Shown: positions 34,401 through 43,526 of the stretch, piece after piece | How positions within the stretch are numbered: position 1 is the first letter of the stretch | Layout of the letters: each line of letters begins with the position of its first letter | NCBI GenBank assembly: GCA_010279815.1 | Contig: QEOQ01000122.1 | Span: 1,063,493-1,127,492, forward strand | Direction of reading: 5' to 3' | Length of the DNA: 64,000 bases | Source: Brachionus plicatilis | Taxonomy: Eukaryota; Rotifera; Eurotatoria; Ploima; Brachionidae | The notes under the pieces: generated by a model | Told to the model about the DNA's origin: nothing | Databases searched by the model: none | The model's input: only the letters and a program-made list of their open reading frames with translations | Program-made: the position numbers and the translations under genes

Positions 34401-36186
34401 AACTAACCTCGTTTGCCTTTTCATGAAATAAAATAAAAATGTGAATAAAAAATTTTTTTTTAAGAAATGACATCAAATCTTTCAGACCATGGATCAAACT
34501 TGAATTCAATGGACCCTATGAATGCCTTAATCGGTGATTTAAATGATTCAAACAACAACTTGGCCTACAGTCTTCAAGCGCTAAACATTCTTGCTGAAGT
34601 ATTTAAACTATTAAAAGATTTAAATTGAATTAATAATTATTTTAGTTCTTGGCAAAAACACTGGACATAGTTTACAAAAGTGACGAAAAAGATCGCCTGG
34701 TAATACCAATTTTGATCAGCTTAATGTCAAATCTTTGGCCTTATTTAAAAACACATTTGTATGTGTCATTATTAATTTTTTTCTAATTTCTCTAATAATT
34801 TCATTAAATTTAAAAGAGTGGCTAACAAGAACAACTTTAGGGCAGCATCACATCTTTTAATGACTCTCACTGTTTACCCGTACACTAGAAAAACTTGGAA
34901 AAAAGAAGTTTACGAAATGCTCTTTGACAACATGTATTTTCATGTGGACTCGGCAACGCTAGAATATTCTAAAATTATTGTAGACAATCTGATAAGTAAT
35001 GACCGCGCAATGTTTAAGGACGTTTTGAGTAATTTTTATTTAAATAAATGTTTTTCTCTTAAATTAAATTATTTTCAGCCCGGGTCACCTACCAACAATC
35101 GGGAGGTTTATTCACCAGCAAAGAACAAGAATCGGAGCAAAAAGCTCAGCTGCTCAAGCGACTGGCTTTTGTCATTTTTTCCAGTGAAAAAGACCAATAC
35201 CAAAGGAACATGCCGGAAATTCAAGGTGTTTTTTTTTGAATTTTTAAGATTTTTTTTGTAATAAAATTTTTCAGAATGCATAGCCCATGTTCTCAAATTG
35301 GTACAATCAGCCAACTTGTATTCAACATTGTTTCTTCTTTTTCGCATACTATTTCTCAGAATTTCAAGCAAACATTTGACTGCTCTGTGGCCAACTATAA
35401 TCACAGAATTAGTATTAATACTTCTTCAAATAGAACAGGACCTAAGCGAAGAACAAGAGTTGAAGTGAGTAAATTTTTACTATCTACCATTTGGGTATTA
35501 GTTATTCGAATGCTATTTATGCATTTTTTGTTTCAGCATCAAACTAAAGAGGTTATTTTAGTTTTATTTCTAGATTCACTTGCTTTTTTTTAGTTAACAA
35601 TCAAAGCCTTACTTGATTCTTAAATGCTATGCTTTTTTAACTTTAAAAATAATATTTTTTTTTATATTTTCAATTTAGAAATGGGACCAAGTATTCCAAT
35701 TTGGACCACATTGCAAGCCAAATAAGCACCCAGAACTGGAATAATTCAAAATTACACATTTACCTGTCAGCTTGTAAATTAATTGACTTGATTTTAACAT
35801 TGCCTAGTCCATTGACGCCACAATTTCAGCTGTACAAATGGTCATTTATAAACACCGATGATACAATTAATTTCAACCACAGAGACCAATTTATTCCATA
35901 TTTGAATAAAATAAATCATTTGCTAAAAAGTAAGTATCCGAATAGTAAAAGTGTCAATCTCAGGTCAAGCCCGAACGGACCTCTATTACGATACAAGCGG
36001 ATTTCTAGTCTAGTCGATTTGAGAGCGTTTTTCGAGCAAGTAACAGCCCACCAATTTGTGCACAGTTCCAATCAGACGCACATAATAACAAGCCAGCAGT
36101 TGCAGAGCAGTCTTTTGACAACCACCAATCTTAAACAATTTGAAGCCAGTGTTCATGAAGACTTTTTAGAGGGTTGGATACAGTGA
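14122..36186 (+). CDS. DOP1: DOP1/dopey homologue, membrane-trafficking scaffold
   Basis: Dopey proteins work with MON2 (and a kinesin-1 link in animals) in endosome/Golgi traffic. Predicted exons: 14122-15771, 17297-17437, 20827-24672, 32236-32848, 34465 (or 34486)-34598, 34646-34758, 34817-35028, 35079-35225, 35275-35464, 35537-35551 and 35679-36186. All phases agree and give about 2522 residues, close to the 2300-2470 of vertebrate DOP1. Exon 1 holds the Dopey N-domain (NFESSSEWADLISSLGKLKK; LAQCLHPALPSGVHLKALE). Exon 4 matches the conserved SSLQQTTWLRKN block, exon 8 QLLKRLAFVIFSSEKDQYQ, and the last exon LHIYLSACKLIDLIL and the C-terminal DFLEGWIQ. Exon 3 is 3846 bases long and includes an acidic run. 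Introns 1-3 total more than 12 kb, unlike the 40-70 base introns at the 3' end, and are packed with inverted-repeat elements. Exons 1 and 3 are much GC-richer than exons 4-11. TGA ends the gene at 36184-36186. Confidence 0.9.
15881..16221. repeat. Fold-back repeat in DOP1 intron 1
   Basis: AATTTAAGTATTAAGTAAAA at 15881 has its inverted copy ending at 16087, forming a hairpin of about 200 bases. Inside, GTGTAACATACTTTGTTGCAC (15964-15984) is repeated in inverted order as GTGCAACAAAGTATGTTGCAC (16201-16221). It is probably one or two overlapping MITE remnants. There is no coding content. Confidence 0.6.
16350..16962. mobile_element. CAGAGTTG-family element with 8-bp target duplication
   Basis: The 613-base element begins CAGAGTTTTTTAAAATTC and ends with the complement of CAGTGTGATTTAAAAGTC. 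It is flanked by perfect 8-bp repeats AAAAATAT (16342-16349 and 16963-16970). Near its right end it has the AAGTC-rich block (AAGTCACAAGTCTTAAGTC in complement) shared with 37152-37450 and 43298-43526. A large internal hairpin joins 16485-16570 to 16660-16765. The 8-bp duplication and terminal CAG suggest a non-autonomous hAT-type element in DOP1 intron 1. Confidence 0.75.
17693..18072. repeat. Near-perfect palindrome in DOP1 intron 2
   Basis: Arms of about 180 bases (17693-17880 and 17893-18072) are almost exact inverted copies around a spacer of about 15 bases. The core reads GGCTCTGCAAAAACTCTGCA on one arm and the reverse on the other, the same core as the palindrome at 5929-6263. The outer arms differ between the two loci. 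Short reading frames within it are artefacts. Confidence 0.8.
18073..20826. other. Remainder of DOP1 intron 2
   Basis: AT-rich intronic DNA with many homopolymer runs. I see no coding frame, RNA gene or clear repeat. It ends in an A-run and the acceptor TTTCCAG at 20820-20826. Confidence 0.5.
22580..22650 (+). repeat. GAG/GAC trinucleotide run encoding an acidic tract in DOP1
   Basis: A run of GAG, GAT, GAC and ATG codons encodes about 24 residues of E/D with a few M inside DOP1 exon 3. It is an in-frame low-complexity insert; the opposite strand gives a spurious leucine-rich reading frame. Confidence 0.7.
24844..25539. mobile_element. Element nested in the left arm of the composite transposon
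   Basis: The right arm reads GATCAAA-GGATATGG without interruption, whereas the left copy has 696 extra bases at that junction, so the right arm serves as the empty site. The insert has inverted ends (TTTAAGATCAAAATGAT). Inside is a tandem duplication of about 176 bases (about 24863-25038 and 25039-25214), each with ACTTCTCCTTATCGGAGGTT, plus an inverted copy near 25395-25440. It encodes nothing. Confidence 0.7.
25540..26352. repeat. Left long inverted repeat of the transposon
   Basis: About 810 bases, inverted copy of 28468-29280 with few differences. It contains an 86-codon open frame starting at a TTG (25682-25942) that differs by a single residue from the frame in the other arm. No domain is recognised, so coding is doubtful. 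Confidence 0.8.
26376..28202 (-). CDS. DDE transposase with C-terminal SWIM zinc finger
   Basis: A 608-residue uninterrupted frame inside the long inverted repeats. An N-terminal cysteine cluster (C6, C9, C29, C53-C56, C64) may bind zinc. A helix-turn-helix region (about 120-200) includes GFYLTRLRTGLTSKELSAFF, typical of the HTH that precedes DDE_Tnp_4 nucleases. The RNase-H-like core has candidate catalytic residues D236 (WDATYIY), D318 (VVDRGFRD) and E366 (WVIESANGRIKRW). Near the C-terminus CDC-x9-CAH (C538, C540, C550, H552) fits the SWIM consensus CxCxnCxH. The frame ends in an acidic tail. The intact frame and catalytic triad, with almost identical flanking arms, suggest an autonomous and perhaps still active element. 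It is transcribed opposite to DOP1. Confidence 0.85.
   Translation of the reverse strand: MDIYKCATCPIRFNKSSKSSQAANRNKVCIKSSWLVHSIRTQGIDPALYKWICCSCHKAISRSCPDKNTNNLFYDLAVSEITEEIQNNPIPLVLEETFQIPQSTSKPVSLDFADIDDEKCKILTGISRDDLLDLYKMISHCNFPGRISMINALGFYLTRLRTGLTSKELSAFFHFASYDQIKRCIRNIREILENEFTPLNIGFRIINRDDIIKNHTTIMSRILLNSTENDVITIWDATYIYIEKSSSYTFQKSSFSEHKKRCLLKFMLIVSTDGTIIDVIGQYFSNGKNNDAKILENIMAKMNEATNWFYEFDIFVVDRGFRDSINFLKNKNYEPKMPSYLQGQKQHSTTDANYSRLITKIRWVIESANGRIKRWKYFSNTVSNKNIRFLEQDFRFVCALINKYRPQLANTNDSEKIDLYGAMVEKASEENPLKDEVKMYSKRLSNKRIVDLNEFVFPKISEEYIKSIRFGIYQLKQSISYSLEHINRNGSYLFEFFEENSNLIRVKIHSRFVSKLIHNTWIKFTNESEKEPIIGWYCDCKSGSRVLGACAHVTSVIWYLGVERHGAGRLEKKMTNYFFNFVIDCDKDFIEDEDSTAVDKSDNFSDEE
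28468..29280. repeat. Right long inverted repeat of the transposon
   Basis: Inverted partner of 25540-26352, ending CCCCATATCC at 29280. It continues without interruption into the outer repeat 29281-29372, so it preserves the pre-insertion structure of the element. Confidence 0.8.
30370..32006. mobile_element. Decayed Tc1/mariner-pogo-like element
   Basis: Inverted ends CAGTCAAAACCGTTTATAAG (30370) and the complement of CAGTAAAAACCGGATATAAG (ending 32006) are each flanked by TA (30368-30369, 32007-32008). The terminal sequence resembles the CAGT..AAACC ends of pogo/Tigger elements. A helix-turn-helix reading frame lies near the right end; no DDE domain is visible. The middle is AT-rich and may hold other insertions. 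Located in DOP1 intron 3. Confidence 0.6.
31476..31793 (+). pseudogene. Truncated transposase: helix-turn-helix domain only
   Basis: A 105-codon frame with a homeodomain-like helix-turn-helix (residues 10-50: MTNKEIFEILL, SPRTIQRWTQEYK) followed by SPGRPATVS. This is the GRPR-like linker and N-terminal DNA-binding region seen in Tc1/mariner-type transposases. The frame then runs into a hairpin (31687-31722 against 31785-31822) and stops; the catalytic domain is missing. It probably represents an internally deleted copy. Confidence 0.6.
33091..34088. mobile_element. Fold-back element rich in TTACGTAA, with a nested insertion
   Basis: In the DOP1 intron between exons 4 and 5. The ends CAGTGCTTTTATAAAAGGT (33091) and the complement of CAGTGATTTTATAAAAGGT (ending 34088) are inverted, as are GTAAGCTTACGTAA and CGGTAAGGATATGTAA further in. 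The right arm is split by the element at 33617-34047: joining its flanks restores the order found in the left arm (TTACATTA, TAATTACG, AATCGAC). No coding content. Confidence 0.65.
33617..34047. mobile_element. TA-flanked MITE, nested
   Basis: A 431-base palindromic element with perfect inverted ends (CAGTGGTGTTCCGGATTTAG and beyond) flanked by TA on both sides (33615-33616, 34048-34049), as for Tc1/mariner-type MITEs. It interrupts the right arm of 33091-34088 and is therefore younger. Confidence 0.75.
35537..35551 (+). other. Predicted 15-base micro-exon of DOP1
   Basis: CATCAAACTAAAGAG lies between TTTCAG and GTTATT. It enters in phase 2 and leaves in phase 2, so inclusion adds five residues without changing frame, and skipping (35464 to 35679) also keeps the frame. 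The donor is not a strong consensus. It may be alternatively spliced or intronic. Confidence 0.4.
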
Positions 36187-36380
36187 AATGGTTTTTACTT
36201 GCTCGATCTTTTAAACAGTGTTTTATTTTTTATTTAACAGCATTAAACCGTATAATGTGATCTATTAGTTTTTCTTTCTTTTTTTTTTTTTTAAAACAAA
36301 CGCAATTTTTTAATGTAAAAATTCCAATTAAAAGAAAAATTTTATTTATATCAATATATTTCATTTTTACATTAAAATGC

Positions 36381-36386
36381 AATAAA
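36381..36386 (+). terminator. Candidate DOP1 poly(A) signal
   Basis: AATAAA about 195 bases after the DOP1 stop codon; another AATAAA-like site occurs about 20 bases further on. Confidence 0.4.
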
Positions 36387-36479
36387 TTTTTGAAGATAAA
36401 TAATAAACTTTTGATAATTAAATGCAACTATTTTCTTAAATGAAAAATGGAGTCTTCAATTGAAATTGATCAGTAAGAT

Positions 36480-36690
36480 CAGAGTTGTTTAAAAGTCACA
36501 AGTCTCAAGTCAAGTCCGGACTTTTTTTTTCAAAAGTCTGGGCTTTAAAACTTTGAATACTGAAGAAGAAATTTATGCTAAAATTGCCACAAAATTCTGA
36601 TATATGGCAAATCTATTGAATTAGACAACCCAGGAGTATATAAATTTTTTGATATGAAGCCTGATCTAGCAAATATAACCAATTTATAGC
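36480..36690. mobile_element. Partial CAGAGTTG-family element
   Basis: Starts CAGAGTTGTTTAAAAGTCAC and continues as a near copy of 37152-37400 (TTTGAATACTGAAGAAGAAA; GATATATGGCAAATCTATTG; GATATGAAGCCTGATCTAGC). The matching right end is absent nearby, so the copy looks truncated or is the left end of a larger broken element. Confidence 0.65.
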
Positions 36691-37151
36691 AATTTGGACC
36701 GTTTTTGTCGGCTTTAAATTCAGCAAGAAAGAAAAGTTAGCTCATCAAAGATTTTTTGGAGAAACTTTGAACTAGATACAACAAAACCAAATCATGAATC
36801 ATTTCGGAACAGTGTCAATGATCTTTGCATACAAATAAATGGAAAAAATCATTTTTAACATTTTGAACCAACTCAACCGGTTATTAAAAATAGACCCTTC
36901 GATAATAAGATGATGATGTGCTTCAAGTGTAATATTCAAGGGAAAGTTAACTTCGAAAAGAACTTTAAAAATTTTATGACTCAATTTCCTGATTACAGAT
37001 TTCAAGAAAAAGTGGAGCTAAGATCGATGAAGCAGAATATTAAAAATATTATATACACATAAATATACAAATATTCAGCTAAATAAAAAAATTGACAGTA
37101 AAACTGAACAATAACTTAATTTTGATAGAAAAAGCCTTTTAGACTTACAAC

Positions 37152-37450
37152 CAGAGTTGTTTAAAAGTCACAAGTCTCAAGTCAAGTCCAAGTCCGGACT
37201 TTTTTTTTCAAAAGTCCGAGCCAAAGACTTTAATTTTATTTTATAAAAAAAAAGTCCAAGTCCGGGCTTTAAAACTTTGAATACTGAAGAAGAAATTTAT
37301 GCTAAAATTGCCACAAAATTCTGATATATGGCAAATCTATTGCATTAGACAACCCAGGAGTATATAAATTTTTTGATATGAAGCCTGATCTAGCAAATTT
37401 AAAAAAAAAGTCCGGACTTCGACTTTTTTAGGGGCTTTTAAACGATTCTG
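37152..37450. mobile_element. CAGAGTTG-family MITE with 8-bp target duplication
   Basis: A 299-base element starting CAGAGTTGTTTAAAAGTCAC and ending with the complement of CAGAATCGTTTAAAAGCC. Perfect 8-bp flanks CTTACAAC at 37144-37151 and 37451-37458. The body is shared with 36480-36690 and 43298-43526. Confidence 0.85.
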
Positions 37451-37554
37451 CTTACAACTAAATGAGTTGTGGGAAATGTTACTCTCGATCATTTAATTTT
37501 CAACAAATTATTTAATCAAAAGTAATTTATTTCAACAAAAAAAATTTAAAGACT

Positions 37555-37695
37555 ACTAACTCTACCTTCGGCCGGTCCCAAGTCTTCATCAGTGATGAAA
37601 AAAGAGGAGGGCGGTGAAGATGCAGATGCCTAGCGGCCGGAGAAAGGAGGCTTACAAGAAAGAGCTGGTGACGGGTCTGAACGACCCTTAGTAAG
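37555..37695. other. GC-rich island of unknown nature
   Basis: About 140 bases with much higher G+C than the surroundings, containing TTCGGCCGGTCCCAAG, AAAGAGGAGGGCGG, AGCGGCCGGAGAAAGGAGG and GACGGGTCTGAACGACCC. The CGGCCGG blocks could pair. There is no long reading frame. The CCGGTCCCAAG..GAGGAGGG order recalls conserved leader sequences of some non-LTR retrotransposons, from memory and unverified. It could be a truncated LINE/SINE or a structured RNA. Confidence 0.35.
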
Positions 37696-38999
37696 TAGTG
37701 AAAAAAGTTAAGTATCTATTTTTGGATATACTTGTAACCATCTAAAACTAGTGAAATAATTTTTGTTTCATCTAATGCTCAAGCCTGCGAAAATTGTGCA
37801 AATTAATTACTTTTTAAATTTAATACCATCAAATAGGGTGCAATTTGCAGAATTCGCACAGATTCTGCATCCTTCAGAGGTAGGTTAAATTAAAGTTGTT
37901 TCACTATCTTTCATTTACAGAATAAAAGTTATAAAAATTTTTTTATTTTTATTTTTATATTGGAAATTCAATATGAAATTTCACAATGCCCCAAAAAATT
38001 TTTTTTAATTGAATTTAAACTTATTACTTAATTTAAACTTATTAATTGTTGTTTCAACTTTAAAAAAAAATTTTAACGTTTTAAGTTTTTGCGGGTCTTT
38101 AATCAATTTATTTTGCTAAATTTTGTCTGATTTTTATTTACAATTTTATATAATTATTTTTTTAGTTCTAAAAAAAAAATTTTAAATGATTTTAAAAAAT
38201 TGTCAATTTTATTAATAATATTAAATATTTTTCTAAAATTAGAATTTGTTTAAATTTCTAAAAAATTGAATTTTTTTATTCGTTTATTCAAATCGCGTTC
38301 AAGGCAATGACTTTTTAATTTTTTTTTGTTTTATTTTAAGAAATTTTATTTGAATTTTTTTAAACTGAAGGAGCTCTAGTTCGGCATAGATAAACAATAA
38401 ATAAGAATAATGACTTGTAGAGATGATTTAAATATCGCAAAGCTTTCCTTAATTACTACAAAAGTTATAGAAATTTGTCTCATAATTTTTTGCCAGGTAA
38501 TGCTTATTGATTTTACTACCAACTTGTAGTAAAGTTGTGGACGTCCTCTGTGTGGTTATGAAATATTTGCTGAGATTTTTTCTACTTTCTGACATATCTT
38601 AAGCTTATTAATTGACTAAATATTTTTCCGATTTTTCTAGTAATTTTTACTTTTATTGTTACATTGCTATTTTAATATGCATCCTTTAATATGCCATAAC
38701 ATGCACATTTCAGAAAAAATGAAGATTTTTTGCAGAGACTAAATTTAGACTTTAAAAATTTTTTTCTTCAAAAGTTCAATACTTGCTTGACCGCCACAAT
38801 AGTTACCTGGAACGGAATAAATTTCATTTGTCCTTGATTCTGAAAAACAGGAAAATTTATTTGATTAATTTGTAAAACTGGAGAAAAAATTAACTTTAGG
38901 CATCTCGAAACTTCGAGTCATCAAGATTTAAACAATTTAATATTTAAAAATACTTTGGGAATTTTCTAGTCATGATATTCAGCTTTAAAAAAAAAATTG

Positions 39000-39084
39000 A
39001 AAATTTTTTAAACTTTTGAATGAAAAAAAATTTAAAGTTCGGACTTGGACTTGACTTGGGACTTGTGACTTTTGATCAACTCTG
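39000..39084. mobile_element. Orphan right end of a CAGAGTTG-family element
   Basis: Ends ...GACTTGTGACTTTTGATCAACTCTG at 39084, the family's AAGTC-rich terminus in inverted orientation. No matching left end with the flanking 8-mer CTTATGAG was found. Confidence 0.5.
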
Positions 39085-39740
39085 CTTATGAGCTAGATAT
39101 TTAATTTTTTAATAGCTTGTAGCCTTAAGGACGAGATAGGTATTAATCAGAAATTTCTAATTTAAATTTAATGATTAATCAAATGAGTGCTAAAATCAAA
39201 AGGACAAAAATTAATATTATTGAAAAAATTTAATAAATTTTATATTTAAAATATTTTATTCAGAATATAAATGAAATCACTAGTGCTTTGATTTACTCAT
39301 ATAAATAAAATAAAATTTGAATTTTTTGAATGGAATTTTTTAAAATTTTCAAAAAAAAGTTTTAGTCCAAAAATAACTAATGCGAACCTGATCCAAAGAA
39401 TATTATTATTAAACTAAAATTGGTATAAACAAAAATAAACTTAACTATTTTAAATATAAAGGAACATAATTAGTGTCAAAAGACAGTCGAGTCTCATGAG
39501 TTAAATATTGCTCATCGTCTCATTTATATACAATGACATTTTTTATCTAACCCAAGTCACATTAGAGCTCGAATCACATGATTTTTTTATTTCAAATAGT
39601 TGGAAAAAAAATTCAAATTTTTGCATTCTTTAAGCGTATGAATGTTAAATGTTTAGAAATTCAAATTTATTTTTTAGCTGCCTAAACTAAAATATTTAAG
39701 ACGAAAAAAAATCTAATCATTATTACAAAATTTCAGAATA

Positions 39741-42700
39741 ATGAAAAAAAGCACATTCGTAATTATTCTTACCGCTGTTCTAGTCAGTATCGGGTCATCT
39801 GAATCAAACTCCTGTGACCCGGAACACTCAACCGTTTGTTCATTCCTAAATGGCACAAACACCTGTTGTCCCATAAAAGACGGCACATGCTGTTCAGATG
39901 TAAACTTTTGTTGTCCAAAAGGTAAAATTACAAAAAAGAATCATTTAAAAAATAAAGTTTATTTTATGTAAGGTTTTCGTTGTGACACTACAAACAATAG
40001 ATGTGCTACAGATGACCTGTACATGCCTTATCATTTGAGGACCCAAATTTTAGATAAAAAATTCAGCTTAGGAAAGGACATATTGTGTCCTGATAATCAA
40101 ACTTCATGCAAAGAAACTCAGACTTGTTGTCTTTTTGGTGACCATGACTATGGATGGTAAATATTGAGAACAAAAAAATAAATTAAATTAAAATTAAAAC
40201 ATTTATATATTTAGCTGTCCTCTTCGACATGTAATTTTTATTCAAATAATTAGTTTTGAAAAATGAATTTTTTCATTAGGCTTTGTGTTGTGATGATAAA
40301 ATTCATTGGTAACAATTTTTTTCTCAATTAAAAAAAAATAATCAACTTTTTTTGTAAAGCTGTCCCAAGAATTACAAATGTAACCCCTCAATGGGTAAAT
40401 GTGACAGATTGGATGCTAATTCAGGCGAAATTTTCTCAATAAAATGGTTCAAAAAGCAGCCAGGTAACAAGCTAAAACAAGATAACCTTTGTCCTGATCA
40501 AAAATCTGAATGTCCAGCGACTTCGACTTGCTGTGAGCTTGAGTCAGGTGACTGGGGATGCTGGTAGGATAAAAAAATTAGAATGAAAAATTTTTGAATT
40601 TTTTTTAAAGCCCTCTGCCAGATGCTGTTTGCTGTGAAGATCATCTACATTGGTAATTATTATTTATTAGCATGATTTTTTTAAATATACTTTTAAAACT
40701 AGTTGCCCGAATGGTTACAAATGTGATGTTAAAGATGGTAGATGTCTCAAAGGTGAACTCTCAACTCCTTTATTCAAAAAGACTCAAGCGAATAAATTAA
40801 ATGAAAATTTAACAAATGCTTGTCCCGATCAATCTTCTGAGTGTCCTTCAGGTACAACATGCTGTCAACTCAAATCAGGTGACTGGGGATGCTGGTATTT
40901 TATTCTCTCACTAAAGATAAAAAAAAGATTAATAATTTTGTTTTTAGCCCTCTAACCAATGCTGTTTGCTGTTCTGATCATTTACATTGGTAACACATTT
41001 TTGCTTTAGATTGATAAAAAAATTATTTTTTAAATAACTATTTAGTTGCCCACAAGGTTATATATGCGATGTAAAGGGTGGCAGGTGCAATAAGGGAGAC
41101 ATTTCGATTCCATTTGTTGAAAAAATTTCCTCAATTAAGCCAAAGCCTAATCCAGTTTGCCCAGGAGGTGCTGCACAATGTCCAAGTGATACAACATGCT
41201 GTCAACTAAAATCTGGAGCTTGGGGATGCTGGTAAAGATCAATAATTTTTTTTGTTAATTAAATAATAATTAAATACCTATAAGTCCGATTCCTGATGCA
41301 ATCTGCTGTAAAGACCATGAGCATTGGTAATTTTTTTTCTTAGTTTAAATAATTATATTTTTTCCTAGTTTAAATAATTATATTTTTTTCCTAGTTTAAA
41401 TAATTTTATTTTTTTCCTAGTTAAAATAATTATATTTTTTTCCTAGTTAAAATAATTATATTTTTATCCTAAATAATAATTTTTTCAAATTAATTTTATA
41501 AAGCTGTCCACAGGGATTTACTTGTGACGAAAAGGAAGGACGATGCAACAAAGGAGACATGTCTATTCCTTTTTTATCAAAAGTAAAAGCTATTCCGGTA
41601 GAAGTTAATGCTAAAACAGTGTGTCCTGGCGGTGAAGCTGAATGTCCATCTGGTTCAACTTGTTGCCAATTAGAATCTGGAGATTGGGGCTGCTGGTAAT
41701 TTTTAATTTGGTTATGGAAATAAAATTTTTCTAAAAAATAATCAAGTCCTATTCCGGATGCAGTGTGTTGCCAAGACCATTTGCACTGGTATGTTTATTT
41801 TGGTGTAAAAAGAACACATTTTTCTTAATTTATTTAGCTGTCCAAATGGCTACACATGTGACATCAAAGGTGGCAGATGCAACAAAGGTGAATCATCGGT
41901 ACCGTTTTACAAAAAAATTTTTGCCAAATTTCAAAAGACCCCCAAAGGCAACCAAATGCAAAAAAATTTTCCAAAAGGAGATTACAAATTCGAAATAAAT
42001 TCAATAGTTTGTCCGGACGGGTGCAGTTTTTGTCCAAATGGATACTCTTGTTGTAAAATGAACGATGGCTCTTTTGGATGCTGTCCTTTGCCAAACGCCG
42101 TATGCTGTGAAGACCATCTGCACTGGTAAGTTGAAAAATTAGAAAAAAAAAAATTGACATATTTTTTTGCCAGTTGTCCACAAAATTCGCATTGCAATTT
42201 AAAAGAAAAGACCTGCGAAAGCAATGGAAAAAGCATAATGTCTTGGCTGCAAAAAATACCATCCAAATTAATCTTTCATAAGAACAAGCCCAAACAAACA
42301 AATGATCCGATTGTTTGTGATGACAATTTGACTACATGTGATCCTTTTGATACATGCTGCAAAATGGCCGATGGTTCATACGGATGCTGTCCTTACACTG
42401 ATGGAGTTTGTTGTACTGATTTGTCTTTCTGTTGCCCTGGCGATTCTGTTTGCGGTAAAAAAACCGGAGAATGTCTTAAGAAAAAATTTTCCATGAAAGA
42501 GATTGAGGTCTTGGCGCCAGAAATTAGAGAAAAAAGCGATTGTGACGGAACAGTTTGCAAAAATCAAGCAGGACAGAATATTTGCTGTCCGTATAGAAAC
42601 GGAACTTGCTGTGGTGGTCATGGTTTCTGCTGTCCTAATGGCTACAATTGTAATTCTCAAGATGAGACGTGTCAAATGATTGATCCTGATGTTTCCAAGC

Positions 42701-43006
42701 CAATTTTGTCTGCCGAACAAATCAATCAAGACATAGAGAGTTCAAAATCAATTAAATGTGATGATAAAATTCATTCTTGTCCCGATTCATCGACTTGCTG
42801 CAAGACCCAAGATTCATATGGTTGCTGTGCTATTGAAAACGCTGTTTGTTGTGATGATGGAATTAATTGGTAATTTTTATACTTTTAAAAATTTTTCTAA
42901 TAATATTTAAATTTTGTGTTTTAGTTGTCCTCAAGGATACATTTGTGCCACAAATTCGACTGTTATTTGCGAAAAAAAATCAATAAATTTGACCAAGCTA
43001 AATTAA
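39741..43006 (+). CDS. GRN: Progranulin-like secreted protein with ten granulin modules
   Basis: Granulins are cysteine-rich secreted or lysosomal modules with growth-factor-like roles. An N-terminal signal peptide (about residues 1-20) is followed by a short module, eight full modules of the CC..CC..CCP..AxCC.D..HCCP pattern, and one shortened module placed before the last full one. Fifteen exons fit in frame (about 805 residues): 39741-39921, 39973-40156, 40215-40230, 40280-40308, 40360-40563, 40611-40652, 40703-40894, 40948-40989, 41046-41231, 41285-41326, 41504-41695, 41747-41788, 41838-42125, 42174-42869, 42925-43006. In repeated modules two phase-2 introns fall at the same places, giving four 42-base exons; the first full module splits its equivalent into 16+29 bases. 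The three C-terminal modules have lost most introns. Paired with the fucosidase gene only by position. Confidence 0.88.
41334..41475 (+). repeat. Minisatellite in a granulin intron
   Basis: About five tandem copies of a 27-30 base unit (TTTTTTCCTAGTTTAAATAA and similar). The unit contains a CCTAG that resembles an acceptor site but does not fit the reading frame. Confidence 0.75.
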
Positions 43007-43072
43007 TTAAAAATTTAAGTTTATTTTTATTAAGAAATTTCATTTAAAAAATTTGTTTAAACTTGATTTTTA

Positions 43073-43078
43073 AATAAA
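43073..43078 (+). terminator. Poly(A) signal of the granulin gene
   Basis: AATAAA about 65 bases after the TAA stop at 43004-43006. Confidence 0.6.
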
Positions 43079-43297
43079 GTATTTTTAGATATGTTTTTTT
43101 TTTTCACTTTATCGTGGAATAGAGTTTAAAATCTATTGATTTTGTTGAATCGGTCAAATTATTTTAGAAAATTTGGAATTTTTAAAAGTACCTTATATTT
43201 CGTTGCTTGGTTCAATTTAATATTTTTACATTTCTTAAGTAACTGTTTTTCTAAAATAAATTTTTAAAATCTTAAGCAAATATTTATTAAATAAAAT

Positions 43298-43526
43298 CAG
43301 AGTTGCTTAATAGTCACAAGTCTCAAGTCAAGTCCAAGTCCAGGCTTTAAAATTTTGAATACTGAAGAAGAAATATATGCCAAAATTACAAAAAAATTCT
43401 GATATATGGCAAATCTATTACATTAGACAACCCAAGAGCATAAAAATTTTGATATGAAGCCTGATCTAGAAAATTAAAAAAAAAAATTCTTGACTTGGAC
43501 TTTTTTGGGACTTTTAAACAACTCTG
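43298..43526. mobile_element. CAGAGTTG-family MITE with perfect 8-bp target duplication
   Basis: A 229-base element. Left end CAGAGTTGCTTAATAGTCAC, right end the complement of CAGAGTTGTTTAAAAGTC. Flanks AATAAAAT at 43290-43297 and 43527-43534 are identical. The body matches 37152-37450 with internal deletions. Confidence 0.88.

Larger units (their letters stand above)
36187..39740. other. Repeat-rich intergenic region between DOP1 and the granulin gene
   Basis: Holds the DOP1 3' UTR, one complete and two partial CAGAGTTG-family elements and a short GC-rich island. The rest is AT-rich without a convincing gene. Short frames around 36799-37005 show no recognisable domain. Confidence 0.5.

Noticed and set aside
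36799..37005. Possible hAT transposase remnant between MITE pieces
   Set aside because: The short frames show no BED finger or dimerisation motif that I can recognise, so no gene is called.
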